Source of the DNA: Sphingomonas sp. CBMAI 2297
GTDB taxonomy: Bacteria > Pseudomonadota > Alphaproteobacteria > Sphingomonadales > Sphingomonadaceae
Length of the DNA stretch: 64,000 nucleotides
Direction of reading: 5' to 3'
NCBI RefSeq assembly: GCF_029870595.1
Contig: NZ_JAPDIR010000015.1
Location: 1-64,000 of the forward strand
Shown here: positions 25,846-36,251 of the stretch, piece after piece
Layout of the letters: every line of letters starts with the position of its first letter
How positions within the stretch are numbered: the stretch's first letter is position 1
Program-made: the position numbers and the translations under genes
The notes under the pieces: model-generated
What the model saw: only the letters and a program-made list of their open reading frames with translations
What the model was told of the DNA's origin: nothing
Database searches by the model: none

Positions 25846-26232
25846 TTAGCGGCAGCGACGGCCGCCGCTGCTGTCCTTGTCGATCGCGCGGCCGAGCAGC
25901 GCGCCGCCCAGGGCGCCGAGCAGCGTGCCGGGAGTGCGGTCGCCATAGCGGTCGATGCTGCGGCCGACCAGCGCACCGGCGACGCCGCCGATCAGCATGC
26001 CGGTGGTGCCGTCCGAACGGCGGCAATAGTTGCGGCCGTCGCGGCCGCGCCAGCTCGGGCCGTTATAATAGCCGCGATCGTCATAGCCCCGGTCGTAGCC
26101 GCGATTGTCATAGCCGCGCTCGTAGCGGCCATCGTCGCCCCGATAGCCGTCATAACGCTGCGCCATCGCGGTCGAGGGCAGGGCGGGAAGGGCAACGGCC
26201 ATGGCCGCGAGGCCCAGAAGCGTCTTACGCAT
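25846..26232 (-). CDS. Glycine-zipper (2TM) surface protein, paralogue 1
   Basis: A 128-residue exported protein: signal peptide 1-24 (...STAMA|Q), a Tyr/Arg/Gly/Asp-rich segment (25-62, RGYDNRGYDRGYDDRGY), then the motif WRGRDGRNYCRRSDGTTG (62-79) and two glycine-zipper stretches (GMLIGGVAGALVGRSID and TLLGALGGALLGRAID), as in Rickettsia 17-kDa antigen-like proteins. It ends in Cys-Arg. It is one of three paralogues in this window (also 46605 and 49724). An outer-membrane or periplasmic structural role is inferred. Confidence 0.85.
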   Translation of the reverse strand: MRKTLLGLAAMAVALPALPSTAMAQRYDGYRGDDGRYERGYDNRGYDRGYDDRGYYNGPSWRGRDGRNYCRRSDGTTGMLIGGVAGALVGRSIDRYGDRTPGTLLGALGGALLGRAIDKDSSGGRRCR

Positions 26233-26355
26233 GATCTATCTCCTCCTTTGGCCGGTGCCTGGGCACCGGGTACGAGGATGGGTCTAGGCGATTCGGCCTG
26301 ATGCGATGCTGAACTCGTCTTGCAGCTTGCGTTCACGTAACGAAATCGCGGCGGC

Positions 26356-27312
26356 TCAGGCCCCGGGCATCATCCGGCCGCGCAGATCGGGCAGGCCGAA
26401 GCTCGTCTTGCCGTCACCGCCCCAGATGTCGCCGATCGCCTGGAACAAGGTCGGGTAGCGCGAGATCGGCAGCACGCTGCCGTCGCACGCCGCCCAGCCC
26501 TGGGGGATCTGCGCGCCGGCATAGGCAGTCACCTGCCCGGCATAGGCATAACAGGCCGGCGGCTCCCCATCGCCGCTGCCGGGAGCCAGAAGATCGCCGG
26601 TGTTGATGATATAGTTGAGGCCCAGCCCCCCGATCGTGCCCGACATTTTCTGGCCCAGCGCCATGCCCGGCCCCAGGCCCACCGGCGCCGCGCCGTTCAG
26701 GTCCGGCAGCTGGAAGGTCGTCACGCCATTGCCGCCGAACGCGGTGCCGATCGCCGCGAACAGCGCGGCATATTGCTGGACCGACAGCGTCGCGCCGGCG
26801 CAGGGCGCCCAGCCGGCCGGCACCACGGTTCCGCAAAACGGCGTCACCGTTCCCGGCAGCGGCGCTTCGACGCTCGCATCCATCGCGATCAGCCAGCCGA
26901 GGACGAGCGCGCCCGGCCGCATCCCGCCCACCGGCGCGCCGCCGATCGCCACGCGCGCATGCAGGTCGGGCACGCCGATGGTCGTGATCCCGTCGCCGCC
27001 GAAGCTGGTTCCCATCACCGCCGTCAGCGGCTGGTTCTCCATGATCGGCAGCGTGCCGCCGGTGCACGGCCTGGCGCCATAGGCCGGGTAGCTGCCGGCG
27101 AAGCTCTCGATCATGCCGACAGTGAATTGCGCCGGCGCCTGGCCGTCCTGCGGGAAGACGCCGTTCATCACCAGCAGCTGCTGCATGCCGGAAGGCGGCG
27201 GCGAGCCGGGCCGGTCGGCTTCCTCCGCCAGTACCGGTGGCCCCGACGGCACCGGCTTCGATGCCCCGCCGCCGAACAGCCGCGCCAGCAATGCCTTCAG
27301 CCAAGCCCGCAT
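26356..27312 (-). CDS. Phage tail-collar (MdpB/microcystin-dependent-like) protein with three collar repeats
   Basis: A 318-residue protein with three tail-collar domains in tandem. Each has the pattern 'GTLP.. / Y.AL...IGT.FGGDG.TTF.LPDL.GR', at roughly residues 60-120, 145-215 and 260-318 (for example DGSVLPISRYPTLFQAIGDIWGGDGKTSFGLPDLRGR). The family takes in phage tail fibres and bacterial 'microcystin-dependent proteins'. No other phage gene is nearby, so this is more likely a host surface protein. The first repeat is the most diverged. The ATG at 27312 (MRAWLKALLARLFGGG) was chosen; no export signal is evident. Confidence 0.82.
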   Translation of the reverse strand: MRAWLKALLARLFGGGASKPVPSGPPVLAEEADRPGSPPPSGMQQLLVMNGVFPQDGQAPAQFTVGMIESFAGSYPAYGARPCTGGTLPIMENQPLTAVMGTSFGGDGITTIGVPDLHARVAIGGAPVGGMRPGALVLGWLIAMDASVEAPLPGTVTPFCGTVVPAGWAPCAGATLSVQQYAALFAAIGTAFGGNGVTTFQLPDLNGAAPVGLGPGMALGQKMSGTIGGLGLNYIINTGDLLAPGSGDGEPPACYAYAGQVTAYAGAQIPQGWAACDGSVLPISRYPTLFQAIGDIWGGDGKTSFGLPDLRGRMMPGA

Positions 27313-27523
27313 GAACGCCTCCCCGATTCCCCCAGGAGGGGCGACTATCGATGCCCGATGGCAATCGCGGCAGACCCCATATGGGAGCGCACCGGACCGA
27401 AGCGGTGCAAAAGATAGGGAATGCACCTGTCGGTGGCGGCGTTTTTTTTGGTTGGGTCCGACCCGAGAGTCAAAATCCGATCAAGGCTGTGATTTCTTTC
27501 GTCATCCCCGTTATCCCTTACTC

Positions 27524-27549
27524 GTCATCCCCGCGAAGGCGGGGGTGAC
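27524..27549. repeat. GTCATCCC...GGTGAC palindrome
   Basis: A 26-base hairpin, GTCATCCCCGC / GAAG / GCGGGGGTGAC, within the 272-base gap between the collar protein and dnaJ. It is the simplest form of the window's dispersed palindrome family and may also serve as a terminator after dnaJ. The rest of this gap shows only a poly-T run (27444-27452) and nothing else recognisable. Confidence 0.7.
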
Positions 27550-27584
27550 GGAAGCAAGCTCAAAGGCCTGCTTGGGTTCTCAAC

Positions 27585-28706
27585 CTAGCCCAGGGCAGCC
27601 TTGAGCTTGGCGAAGAAGCCGGTCGTCTGGGGGCATTCGTCGCCCGTCTCGGTCGCGCGGAATTCCTCGAGCAGCTCGCGCTGCTTCGCGGTCAGCTTGG
27701 TCGGCATCTCGACGACGAGCTCGACGACCAGGTCGCCGCGCCCGCGCCCCTGCAGCACCGGCATGCCGGCGCCGCGCTGGCGCACCTCGCGGCCGCTCTG
27801 GGTGCCGGGGGCGATCTTGATGGCGTGCTTCTCGCCGTCGAGGCCGGGCAGGACGATCTCGCCGCCCAGCGCCGCGGTGGTGAAGCTGATCGGCGCATGG
27901 GCGAACAGGTTCGTGCCCTCGCGCTCGAAGATCGCGTGCTTCCTGACGTGCAGGAAGATGTAGAGGTCGCCCGCCGGCGCGCCGCGCGCACCCGCCTCGC
28001 CCTCGCCCTGCAGCCGGATTCGCGTGCCTTCGTCCACGCCCGGCGGCACGTTGATCTTGAGTGTCTTGGTCTTGTCGGTCCGCCCTTCGCCGCGGCAGTC
28101 GCGGCAGGGCTGCTCGATCACCTCGCCGGCGCCGTGGCAGACCGGGCAGGTCCGCTCGACCATGAAGAAGCCCTGCTGCGCGCGCACCTTGCCGTGCCCG
28201 CCGCACTGCTTGCACTGGTGCGCGGCGGTGCCCGGCTTGGCGCCGGTGCCGTCGCAAGTGTCGCAATGGCCGGAAACATCGACGGTGATCTCGCTGGTCT
28301 TGCCGTGAAAGGCCTCTTCCAGCGTGATCTCCATGTCGTAGCGCAGGTCGGCGCCGCGGCGCACCTGGCGCCCGCCGCCACGGCCACCGCCCATGAACTC
28401 GCCGAACACGCTTTCGAAGATGTCGCTGAACGCACCGAAATCGGGCTGCGCGCCATGGCCGCCGCCACCCATGCCGTTCTTGAACGCCGCATGGCCGAAC
28501 CGGTCATAGGCCGCGCGCTTCTGCGGATCCTTCAGGCAGTCATAGGCTTCGTTGATCGCCTTGAACTTGGCCTCATGGTCCTTGCACCCGGCATTCTTGT
28601 CCGGATGATATTTGATCGCCAGCTTGCGATAGGCGGACTTGAGCGTGACGTCGTCCGCGGTGCGCTCGACTTCGAGCAGCTCGTAATAATCGACTTCGGT
28701 GGTCAT
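27585..28706 (-). CDS. dnaJ: Chaperone protein DnaJ
   Basis: Hsp40 co-chaperone that stimulates DnaK ATPase. The 373 residues show the complete type I layout: a J-domain (residues 4-70, with HPDKN, the HPD at 35-37), a Gly-rich linker (77-112), a zinc-binding domain with four CxxCxGxG repeats (CDTCDGTG, CKQCGGHG, CPVCHGAG, CRDCRGEG) and a C-terminal substrate-binding region. The ATG at 28706 is preferred over a TTG immediately before it. It follows dnaK on the same strand after a 134-base gap filled with palindromic repeats. Confidence 0.97.
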   Translation of the reverse strand: MTTEVDYYELLEVERTADDVTLKSAYRKLAIKYHPDKNAGCKDHEAKFKAINEAYDCLKDPQKRAAYDRFGHAAFKNGMGGGGHGAQPDFGAFSDIFESVFGEFMGGGRGGGRQVRRGADLRYDMEITLEEAFHGKTSEITVDVSGHCDTCDGTGAKPGTAAHQCKQCGGHGKVRAQQGFFMVERTCPVCHGAGEVIEQPCRDCRGEGRTDKTKTLKINVPPGVDEGTRIRLQGEGEAGARGAPAGDLYIFLHVRKHAIFEREGTNLFAHAPISFTTAALGGEIVLPGLDGEKHAIKIAPGTQSGREVRQRGAGMPVLQGRGRGDLVVELVVEMPTKLTAKQRELLEEFRATETGDECPQTTGFFAKLKAALG

Positions 28707-28714
28707 CAATTAAA

Positions 28715-28838
28715 GCCCTCTCCCCTTCAGGGGAGAGGCTATGGGAGAGGGGCACGCCGCGAGAACCGTCCGCATCGCCGCCCCTGCTCCCCCTCTCCCC
28801 GGCCCTCTCCCCGCATGCGGAGAGAGGGAGGGGGTGTT
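28715..28838. repeat. Cluster of GC-rich palindromes between dnaK and dnaJ
   Basis: Two adjacent elements. CTCTCCCC / TTCA / GGGGAGAG lies at about 28718-28737, and CTCTCCCC-GCATGC-GGAGAGAG lies at about 28806-28828. They fill the dnaK-dnaJ gap and could form an RNA structure that adjusts the dnaJ:dnaK ratio or protects the dnaK mRNA end. The first copy belongs to the same family as those at 2223 and 22365. Confidence 0.65.
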
Positions 28839-28840
28839 AC

Positions 28841-30757
<1,917 letters not shown>

Positions 30758-30917
30758 GGTCCCTCGTTGGCCCCCAGTTCAAATCAAAAACTTGGCCCCC
30801 ACGCCCCTGCTTGGAGGCAGCGCGGAGAACCGGTCACGCTGCCGGATATAGGTGCACATGCGCTTGCCGCAAGAAGCAGGGCTTTCTAGAGGGTTTCCCG
30901 GAATGGGAGTGAGGCGG

Positions 30918-31358
30918 ATGCGGCGTTTCTCGGCGATCGTTACGGTGGTGGCACTTTCGGCCTGCGCGCCCGCGGGCGAGCTTGCCGCCGGCAATGCCTG
31001 GGTCCGGCTGCCCGCCGTCGCCGGCCAGCCGGGCGCGGCCTATTTCACCGTGCAGGGCGGCGCGACCGCCGACACGCTGCTCGCCGTCTCCTCGCGCGCC
31101 GCGCTGAAGGCCGAGCTGCACGAGAGCATGAAGGGCGAGCACGGCATGATGTCGATGGCGCCGCTGAAGGACGTCGCCGTGCCCGCCGGCGGCAAGCTCG
31201 CCTTCGCGCCCGGCGGCCGCCACGTGATGCTCTTCTCGATCGGGCCGGCGGTGAAGCCCGGCCAGACGGTGCCGCTCCAGCTGTCCTTCGCCAGCGGCAG
31301 GACGCTCCAGCTCGACGCGAAGGTGGTCGGCGCGGGCGATCCGGCGCCGGGGAGCTAG
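30918..31358 (+). CDS. PCu(A)C-type copper chaperone, lipoprotein
   Basis: A 146-residue periplasmic copper chaperone that hands Cu(I) to cytochrome oxidase. The signal peptide ends in a lipobox LSAC (C16). The PCuAC metal motif is intact: H-x2-M (HESM, about 75-78), a downstream Met pair, and H-x-M in GGRHVMLF (about 102-109). The ATG at 30918 was chosen because the lipoprotein signal begins there and GGGAGTGAGG precedes it. There are no Sco or cox genes nearby, so it stands alone. Confidence 0.88.
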   Translation: MRRFSAIVTVVALSACAPAGELAAGNAWVRLPAVAGQPGAAYFTVQGGATADTLLAVSSRAALKAELHESMKGEHGMMSMAPLKDVAVPAGGKLAFAPGGRHVMLFSIGPAVKPGQTVPLQLSFASGRTLQLDAKVVGAGDPAPGS

Positions 31359-31379
31359 GCCCGGCCGATATACCCCACC

Positions 31380-31405
31380 GTCATCCCCGCCTGCGCGGGG
31401 ATGAC
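31380..31405. repeat. Perfect GTCATCCCCGC palindrome
   Basis: GTCATCCCCGC / CTGC / GCGGGGATGAC, an 11-bp perfect stem 21 bases after the PCuAC gene. It is the cleanest unit of the dispersed family and a possible terminator. The following 31406-31584 is the AT-richer leader and promoter region of the Tad-like operon. Confidence 0.75.
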
Positions 31406-31584
31406 GAGGGAAATTGGAATTACGAAGGAAATCAGCGCCCTGCTCGAATTCTGCGCTTGGGCCGCCTCCGTAGAAACCCGCGGGGGAGAATTCCCTACCC
31501 CCGCGGAAACCATCTCTTTTTCAGTTTCAGAAGAAAAAATGCTCCAGATTGTGGGCCTTAGCAGGTCCCGGTGCGGAGCGTATC

Positions 31585-33345
31585 GTGGAGCAGGATCGGC
31601 AACGTCCCGCGGGATTCATGGCGCGTCTCGCGCGGGATCGGCGCGGCAACACCCTGGCGATGATGGCCGCCGCGCTCATCCCGCTGGCGGCCTTTTGCGG
31701 CTGCGCGATCGATTCGGCGCGCCTGTATGTCGTCAAGACGCGGCTCCAGCAGGCGTGCGACGCGGGCGTGCTGGCCGGCCGCAAGTTCATGACCGACACC
31801 TCGGTCGGCAACACCACGCTCGACGCGACCGCGACCGCCCAGGCCCAGACCTTCTTCAACAACAATTTCCGCACCGGCTGGTTCAAGACCAGCACCGCCA
31901 GCTTCAACCCCAGCAAGACCTCCGACGCGCAGGTCGCCGGCACCGCCCAGGCAGTGGTGCCGATGACGATCCTGTCGATGTTCGGTGTGCCGAGCCAGAC
32001 GCTCAACGTCACCTGCCAGGCGAGCTACGACGTGGCGGACACCGACGTGATCTTCGTGCTCGACACCACCGGCTCGATGGCCTGCCTGCCGCAGGACGAC
32101 GACAATACGTGCAACAACTATGTCGGCTCGGCCGGCACCACTTCCTATGCGCGCCCCGCCGACGGCGCCGCCAGCGGCAATGACAGCGTCGCCGGCTATC
32201 CGGGCAGCACGGCCTATTACGTTCCCGAGAAGAGCGGCTCGCGCATCTCGGCGCTGCGCTCGGCGGTGCTGAACTTCTACGACACGCTCGCGGCCGCGGC
32301 GGACCCCTCCACCCATATCCGCTACGGCTTCGTCACCTACACTTCCACCGTGAACGCCGGGAAGGCGGTCGTCGCGCTGTCCCCCGCCTATATGGTCGGC
32401 GGCACGGGCAGCGCGAACACGCAGTGGAATTATGAATCGCGCAGCCAGACCGGGAACCTGCTCGGCATCCCGATCTGGAAATACCAGCAGCTCAATTTCG
32501 ACGTGCGCAGCTTCGTCGCCGGCAGCACCGTCACCGATCCGAGCAAGACCACCGGCGCGACCAGTCGCTGGACCGGCTGCCTCGAGGAGCGCGCCACCAC
32601 CGCCGGCACGATGAACTTCAACACCTCGACGCTGCCGCCCGATCTCGATCCCGATCTCGTGCCCAATTCGAACATCGACACCCAGTGGAAGCCGATGTGG
32701 CCCGAGCTCTTCTATGCCCGCAACAATTATTCGAGCACCGCCACCACCACTTCGACCGGCGACAGCAGCAGCAGCCCGAACATCGGCACCGCTTATTATT
32801 ACCAGCTCGGCTATGTCTCGTGCGGCAAGCCGGTCTCGCGCCTGGCGGTGATGACGCGGACGCAGGTGTCCAACTATGTCAACGCCAGCGATTTCCGGCC
32901 GATCGGCGGCACCTATCACGACACCGGCATGATCTGGGGCACGCGGCTGCTCTCGCCCACCGGCATCTTCGCGGCGGACACCGCGCCCTGGCCGTCGCGC
33001 CAGGCGCCCAACCGGGTGATCATCTTCCTCACCGACGGCGACATGGCCCCCAGCACCTCGATCTACGGCATGTACGGCAACGAATATTACGACCGGCGCG
33101 TGAGCGGCGGCGACTTCACCAATCTGAAGGCCTATCACAATGCCCGCTTCCTCGCGGAATGCGCCGCGGCCAAGGCGCGCAACATCCAGATCTGGACGGT
33201 GACGATCGATTCGAGCGCGACCACCCAGATGCAGTCCTGCGCCACCACCACCAACCAGGCGCTCGCCACCACCACCGGCGCGGGCCTGTCGACCGCGTTC
33301 GCCACCATCGCCAAGCAGGTGGCGATGCTGCGGGTGACGCAATGA
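31585..33345 (+). CDS. TadG-like pilus protein with VWA domain
   Basis: A 586-residue protein. The N-terminus carries the Flp/Tad pseudopilin-like signal RDRRGNTLAMMAAALIPLAAFCGCAID (about 17-44): a basic patch, then one membrane helix. A von Willebrand A domain follows, with the MIDAS motif DTTGSM (160-165) and downstream FLTDGD. The Thr/Ser/Asn-rich insert is typical of secreted TadG. The start is uncertain: GTG at 31585 (with GGAG 7 bases upstream) or ATG at 31618. It heads a three-gene operon joined by ATGA overlaps. No TadA/B/C or secretin genes are in the window. Confidence 0.85.
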   Translation: MEQDRQRPAGFMARLARDRRGNTLAMMAAALIPLAAFCGCAIDSARLYVVKTRLQQACDAGVLAGRKFMTDTSVGNTTLDATATAQAQTFFNNNFRTGWFKTSTASFNPSKTSDAQVAGTAQAVVPMTILSMFGVPSQTLNVTCQASYDVADTDVIFVLDTTGSMACLPQDDDNTCNNYVGSAGTTSYARPADGAASGNDSVAGYPGSTAYYVPEKSGSRISALRSAVLNFYDTLAAAADPSTHIRYGFVTYTSTVNAGKAVVALSPAYMVGGTGSANTQWNYESRSQTGNLLGIPIWKYQQLNFDVRSFVAGSTVTDPSKTTGATSRWTGCLEERATTAGTMNFNTSTLPPDLDPDLVPNSNIDTQWKPMWPELFYARNNYSSTATTTSTGDSSSSPNIGTAYYYQLGYVSCGKPVSRLAVMTRTQVSNYVNASDFRPIGGTYHDTGMIWGTRLLSPTGIFAADTAPWPSRQAPNRVIIFLTDGDMAPSTSIYGMYGNEYYDRRVSGGDFTNLKAYHNARFLAECAAAKARNIQIWTVTIDSSATTQMQSCATTTNQALATTTGAGLSTAFATIAKQVAMLRVTQ

Positions 33346-33935
33346 GCCCGGGCGGACGCGCCCGGATCCTGCGCGACCGGCGCGGCGCCACCGTGGTGGA
33401 GTTCGCCTTCGTGCTGCCGGTGATGCTGGTCCTGATGATGGGCATGATGGAGCTGGGCTATCAGGCCTATGTCCAGTCGGTGATCACCGGCGCGGTGCAG
33501 AAGGCGGGGCGCGACAGCGGCATCCAGGGCGCCACCCCCGCCTCGATCGATGCGCGCGTGCTGGCCCAGGTCCAGGCGGTGGCCCCCGGCGCCACCTTCG
33601 CCGCGGGCTATCCGACCCGGAGCAGCTACACCAGCTTCAGCGCCGTCGCGCCCGAGCCGTTCGTCGACACCAACGGCAATGGCGTGCGCGATCCGGGCGA
33701 ATGCTACACCGACGTCAACGGCAACGGCCAATGGGACGCCGATGCCGGCCGCGCGGGCCAGGGTGGCCCCAACGACGTCACCGTCTACACCGCGGCGATC
33801 ACTTATGGCCGCCTCTTCCCGGTCGCCCGGCTGCTCGGCTGGCCGGGCACGGCGACGCTCAGCGCCACCACCACGCTGATGAACCAGCCCTATGCCACCC
33901 AGAACGTCCCCACGCCGGCGACGATCTGCACATGA
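33342..33935 (+). CDS. TadE-like minor pseudopilin, first copy
   Basis: A 197-residue TadE-family protein: a basic start, then RDRRGATVVEFAFVLPVMLVLMMGMMELGYQAYVQ (about 11-45) with the conserved glutamate that follows the cleavage site (VVEF). Two Asp-rich loops, DTNGNGVRDPGE and DVNGNGQWDADAG (about 108-135), look like EF-hand/dockerin calcium sites. TadE proteins assemble with TadF into a minor-pilin complex. The start ATG overlaps the stop of the VWA gene, and its own stop overlaps the next start (ATGA in both cases). Confidence 0.88.
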   Translation: MSPGGRARILRDRRGATVVEFAFVLPVMLVLMMGMMELGYQAYVQSVITGAVQKAGRDSGIQGATPASIDARVLAQVQAVAPGATFAAGYPTRSSYTSFSAVAPEPFVDTNGNGVRDPGECYTDVNGNGQWDADAGRAGQGGPNDVTVYTAAITYGRLFPVARLLGWPGTATLSATTTLMNQPYATQNVPTPATICT

Positions 33936-34645
33936 ACCCGTCCCGCGTTCCCGCGCCGCTCCGCCGCTTCGCCGCCGCCAGGTCGGGCGTGGCGATGCTC
34001 GAATTCGCGCTCGCCCTTCCCGTCGTGCTGGTGCTCGGCTGCTACGGGGTCGAGACCGCGAACCTCGCGCTCGCCAATCTGCGCGTCAGCCAGATCGCCG
34101 CGAACCTCGCCGACAATGGCTCGCGCCTGGGCCTGATGAGCTCGGCCTCCACCGTCCAGCTGCGCGAGCTCGACATCAACAACGCGCTGCAGGCCGCGCG
34201 CCTCCAGGGCAATGCGATCGGTATAGGCGCCAATGGCCGGGTGACGCTCTCCAGCCTCGAATATATCCAGCAGAGCTACGACACCGCGCCGGTGCAGCGG
34301 ATCCACTGGCAACGCTGCTTCGGGATGAAGAGCGGGACCGGCTATGATTCGAGCTACGGCACCACCAGCGCGACCGCGGGCACCGACGCGACCCGGACGA
34401 ATGCCGGCACCACCGTCACCGGCATGGGCGATCCGGGCGCCATCGTCACCGCGCCGAGCGGCTCGGGGCTGATCTTCGTCGAGATCAACTATGACTATCA
34501 GCGCCTGTTCGGGTCCAGCTTCATGGGCCCGGCCCGGCTCCACTATGTCGCCTCCTTCATCGTGCGCGACCGGCGCGACTTCTCGCAGCTCTTCAATCCC
34601 GCGCCCGCCGCCACGCGCTCCACCTGCGACAAATATGGCAGCTGA
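33932..34645 (+). CDS. TadE/TadF-like minor pseudopilin, second copy
   Basis: A 237-residue protein with the same N-terminal signal, AARSGVAMLEFALALPVVLVLGCYGVETANLALANLRVSQIA (about 14-55). The rest is an extracytoplasmic domain rich in Thr, Ser and Gly. No calcium-type loops are seen, unlike the preceding gene. It is the third gene of the operon. The pairing of a VWA protein with two TadE-like pseudopilins is the usual tadE-tadF-tadG set, though the order here is G-E-F-like. Confidence 0.82.
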   Translation: MNPSRVPAPLRRFAAARSGVAMLEFALALPVVLVLGCYGVETANLALANLRVSQIAANLADNGSRLGLMSSASTVQLRELDINNALQAARLQGNAIGIGANGRVTLSSLEYIQQSYDTAPVQRIHWQRCFGMKSGTGYDSSYGTTSATAGTDATRTNAGTTVTGMGDPGAIVTAPSGSGLIFVEINYDYQRLFGSSFMGPARLHYVASFIVRDRRDFSQLFNPAPAATRSTCDKYGS

Positions 34646-34719
34646 GCCCCGCGCCCGAGTTGATGTGGCGGCGCCATCCGCTATCCTCGCGCGCCTACAC
34701 CGCAGGGAGGCCCGCACGC

Positions 34720-35250
34720 ATGCCGCAAGTCCTGGATCGCTTCCGTTCCTCCACGCTCGGCTGGCTGATCGGCACGCTCGCCGGCTGGGGCACCTGCTTC
34801 CTGCTGCTGCTCGGGCTGGTCGGCACCTTCTATTTCCTGGCCCAGGGCATGCTGGCCGGCGCCGCCTGGGTCGCGCCGCTGCTGTTCGCCGTCGCGATCG
34901 TGGTGCTGATCCTCAAATGGTTCGAGAATCTCGGCATCGCCTATGAGATCACCGAGGACCGGCTGATCCTCCACAAGGGCATCCTCCAGAAGTCGATCGA
35001 CGAGATCGAGCTCTATCGGGTGAAGGACGTCCGCATCGACTTCTCGATCGTCAACCAGCTGGCGGACATCGGCACGATCAGCATCGCCTCGTCCGACGAG
35101 ACCACGCGCGCGGCGCCGCTGGTGATCCGCGACGTCGCCCGGGCCCGCGCCCGCCGCGAGCAGCTGCGCGAGCTGGTCAACACCGCCCGCCGCAACCGCG
35201 GGGTCCGCGAGATCGACATGGTGCACGAGGATCTGGGCGAGCCGCTTTGA
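34720..35250 (+). CDS. PH-domain (bPH) membrane protein
   Basis: A 176-residue protein with two close membrane helices (about 14-38 and 46-66) and then a bacterial PH (YdbS/DUF304-type) domain: ITEDRLILHKGILQKSIDEIELYRVKDVRIDFSIVNQLADIGTISI (about 87-132). These proteins are membrane-linked, and their function is poorly known. The ATG at 34720 was preferred to an in-frame ATG 20 codons earlier because the membrane signal starts there. Its stop overlaps the next gene's TTG start as TTGA. Confidence 0.82.
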   Translation: MPQVLDRFRSSTLGWLIGTLAGWGTCFLLLLGLVGTFYFLAQGMLAGAAWVAPLLFAVAIVVLILKWFENLGIAYEITEDRLILHKGILQKSIDEIELYRVKDVRIDFSIVNQLADIGTISIASSDETTRAAPLVIRDVARARARREQLRELVNTARRNRGVREIDMVHEDLGEPL

Positions 35251-36251
35251 AGCCGGTGCTGGCGGCGCTGAACAGGCTGTTCGGCGGCCCGCGCGCGGCA
35301 ACGCCCCCGCCTTCGCGCGGCATCGCGGATCGCGCCGCGCTCGATGCGCTGGTCGCGCGAACCGGGCATGCCCCCGCTGCCGCCGACAGGCTGGCGCGCC
35401 GCGCGCTGCCCTGCCTGGCCGTCTTCGCGGACACCGCCGGCGACGCCATCGGCGCGACGCGCTTCGGCGGCGTCCCCGATCTGCCGCCCGGCACGCCCTG
35501 GCCCCAAGCCGGCGCCACGCCGCTCAGCTTCCACGCGCAAGTCGCGCTGCCCGCGCGCGCCGGGGATGCGACGGTGCCGGACCTGCCGCCATCCGGCCTG
35601 CTCTCCTTCTTCGCGGCCCGAGCCGATGATGACGGCTCCGGCATGCTCGCCCGCGTGATTCACAGCCCGCCCGGCACCGCCCTGCGCCCCACGCCGCCGC
35701 CATCCGGGGTCGAGCGCTTCAATCCGGTCGGCGCGCGTTTCGAGCATGGGCTCAGCTTCCCCGACCATGACGACGCGCTCATGGGAGAGATAGAGCGGGC
35801 ATGGCCCGAGGCCGATCATCTCGCGCTATTGCTGGGCCTCGGCCCGCCGGCGGGCGCGATCGGCCAGTTGCTCGGTCACGCCCAATGGCACGAGGATCTG
35901 CGCGAGGAGCTCCATTTCCACATGATCGGCCGCCCCGGCAAACAGGCGCTGCGCCTCTGGAAAAGCTGGGAGGATTGGGAAGAAGCGAAGCGGATCGAAT
36001 CGCGCATGGCGGGCGGCGGCATCTATCGCCCCTGGTCCGCCGCCGACGACGATCTCGTCCGCTGGATCCAGTCCCATCGCGTGGAGATCGATGCCGGCGT
36101 CGCGAGCTGGCGCTCGCTGCTCACCATCGAGTCCAACCAGGCGATGGACCTGTGGATCAACGATGCCAACGCGATCTACTTCTTCCTTCCCGCCGCCGAT
36201 CTCGCGCGCGCCGACTTCTCCAACGTCCAGGCCATCACGGCGCAGAGCTAG
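35247..36251 (+). CDS. YwqG family (DUF1963) protein
   Basis: A 334-residue cytoplasmic protein of the YwqG family. Supporting stretches: GATRFGGVPDLPPGTPWPQAGATPLSFHAQVAL (about 72-104, the family's GG.P.LP...WP motif), LLSFFAARADDDGSG, and LLGLGPPAGAIGQLLGHAQWHED (about 192-214). Function unknown. The start is TTG, inferred from a TTGA overlap with the PH-domain gene. Its stop codon shares the CTAG with the stop of the convergent ABC-F gene, so the two 3' ends overlap. Confidence 0.85.
   Translation: MKPVLAALNRLFGGPRAATPPPSRGIADRAALDALVARTGHAPAAADRLARRALPCLAVFADTAGDAIGATRFGGVPDLPPGTPWPQAGATPLSFHAQVALPARAGDATVPDLPPSGLLSFFAARADDDGSGMLARVIHSPPGTALRPTPPPSGVERFNPVGARFEHGLSFPDHDDALMGEIERAWPEADHLALLLGLGPPAGAIGQLLGHAQWHEDLREELHFHMIGRPGKQALRLWKSWEDWEEAKRIESRMAGGGIYRPWSAADDDLVRWIQSHRVEIDAGVASWRSLLTIESNQAMDLWINDANAIYFFLPAADLARADFSNVQAITAQS

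Noticed and set aside
26356..27312. Tail-collar gene as a prophage marker
   Set aside because: No terminase large subunit, capsid, portal, integrase or lysis gene anywhere near; dnaKJ and house genes flank it.
30758..30860. CIRCE or clear heat-shock promoter before dnaK
   Set aside because: No TTAGCACTC-N9-GAGTGCTAA, and no convincing sigma-32 pair could be placed by eye.
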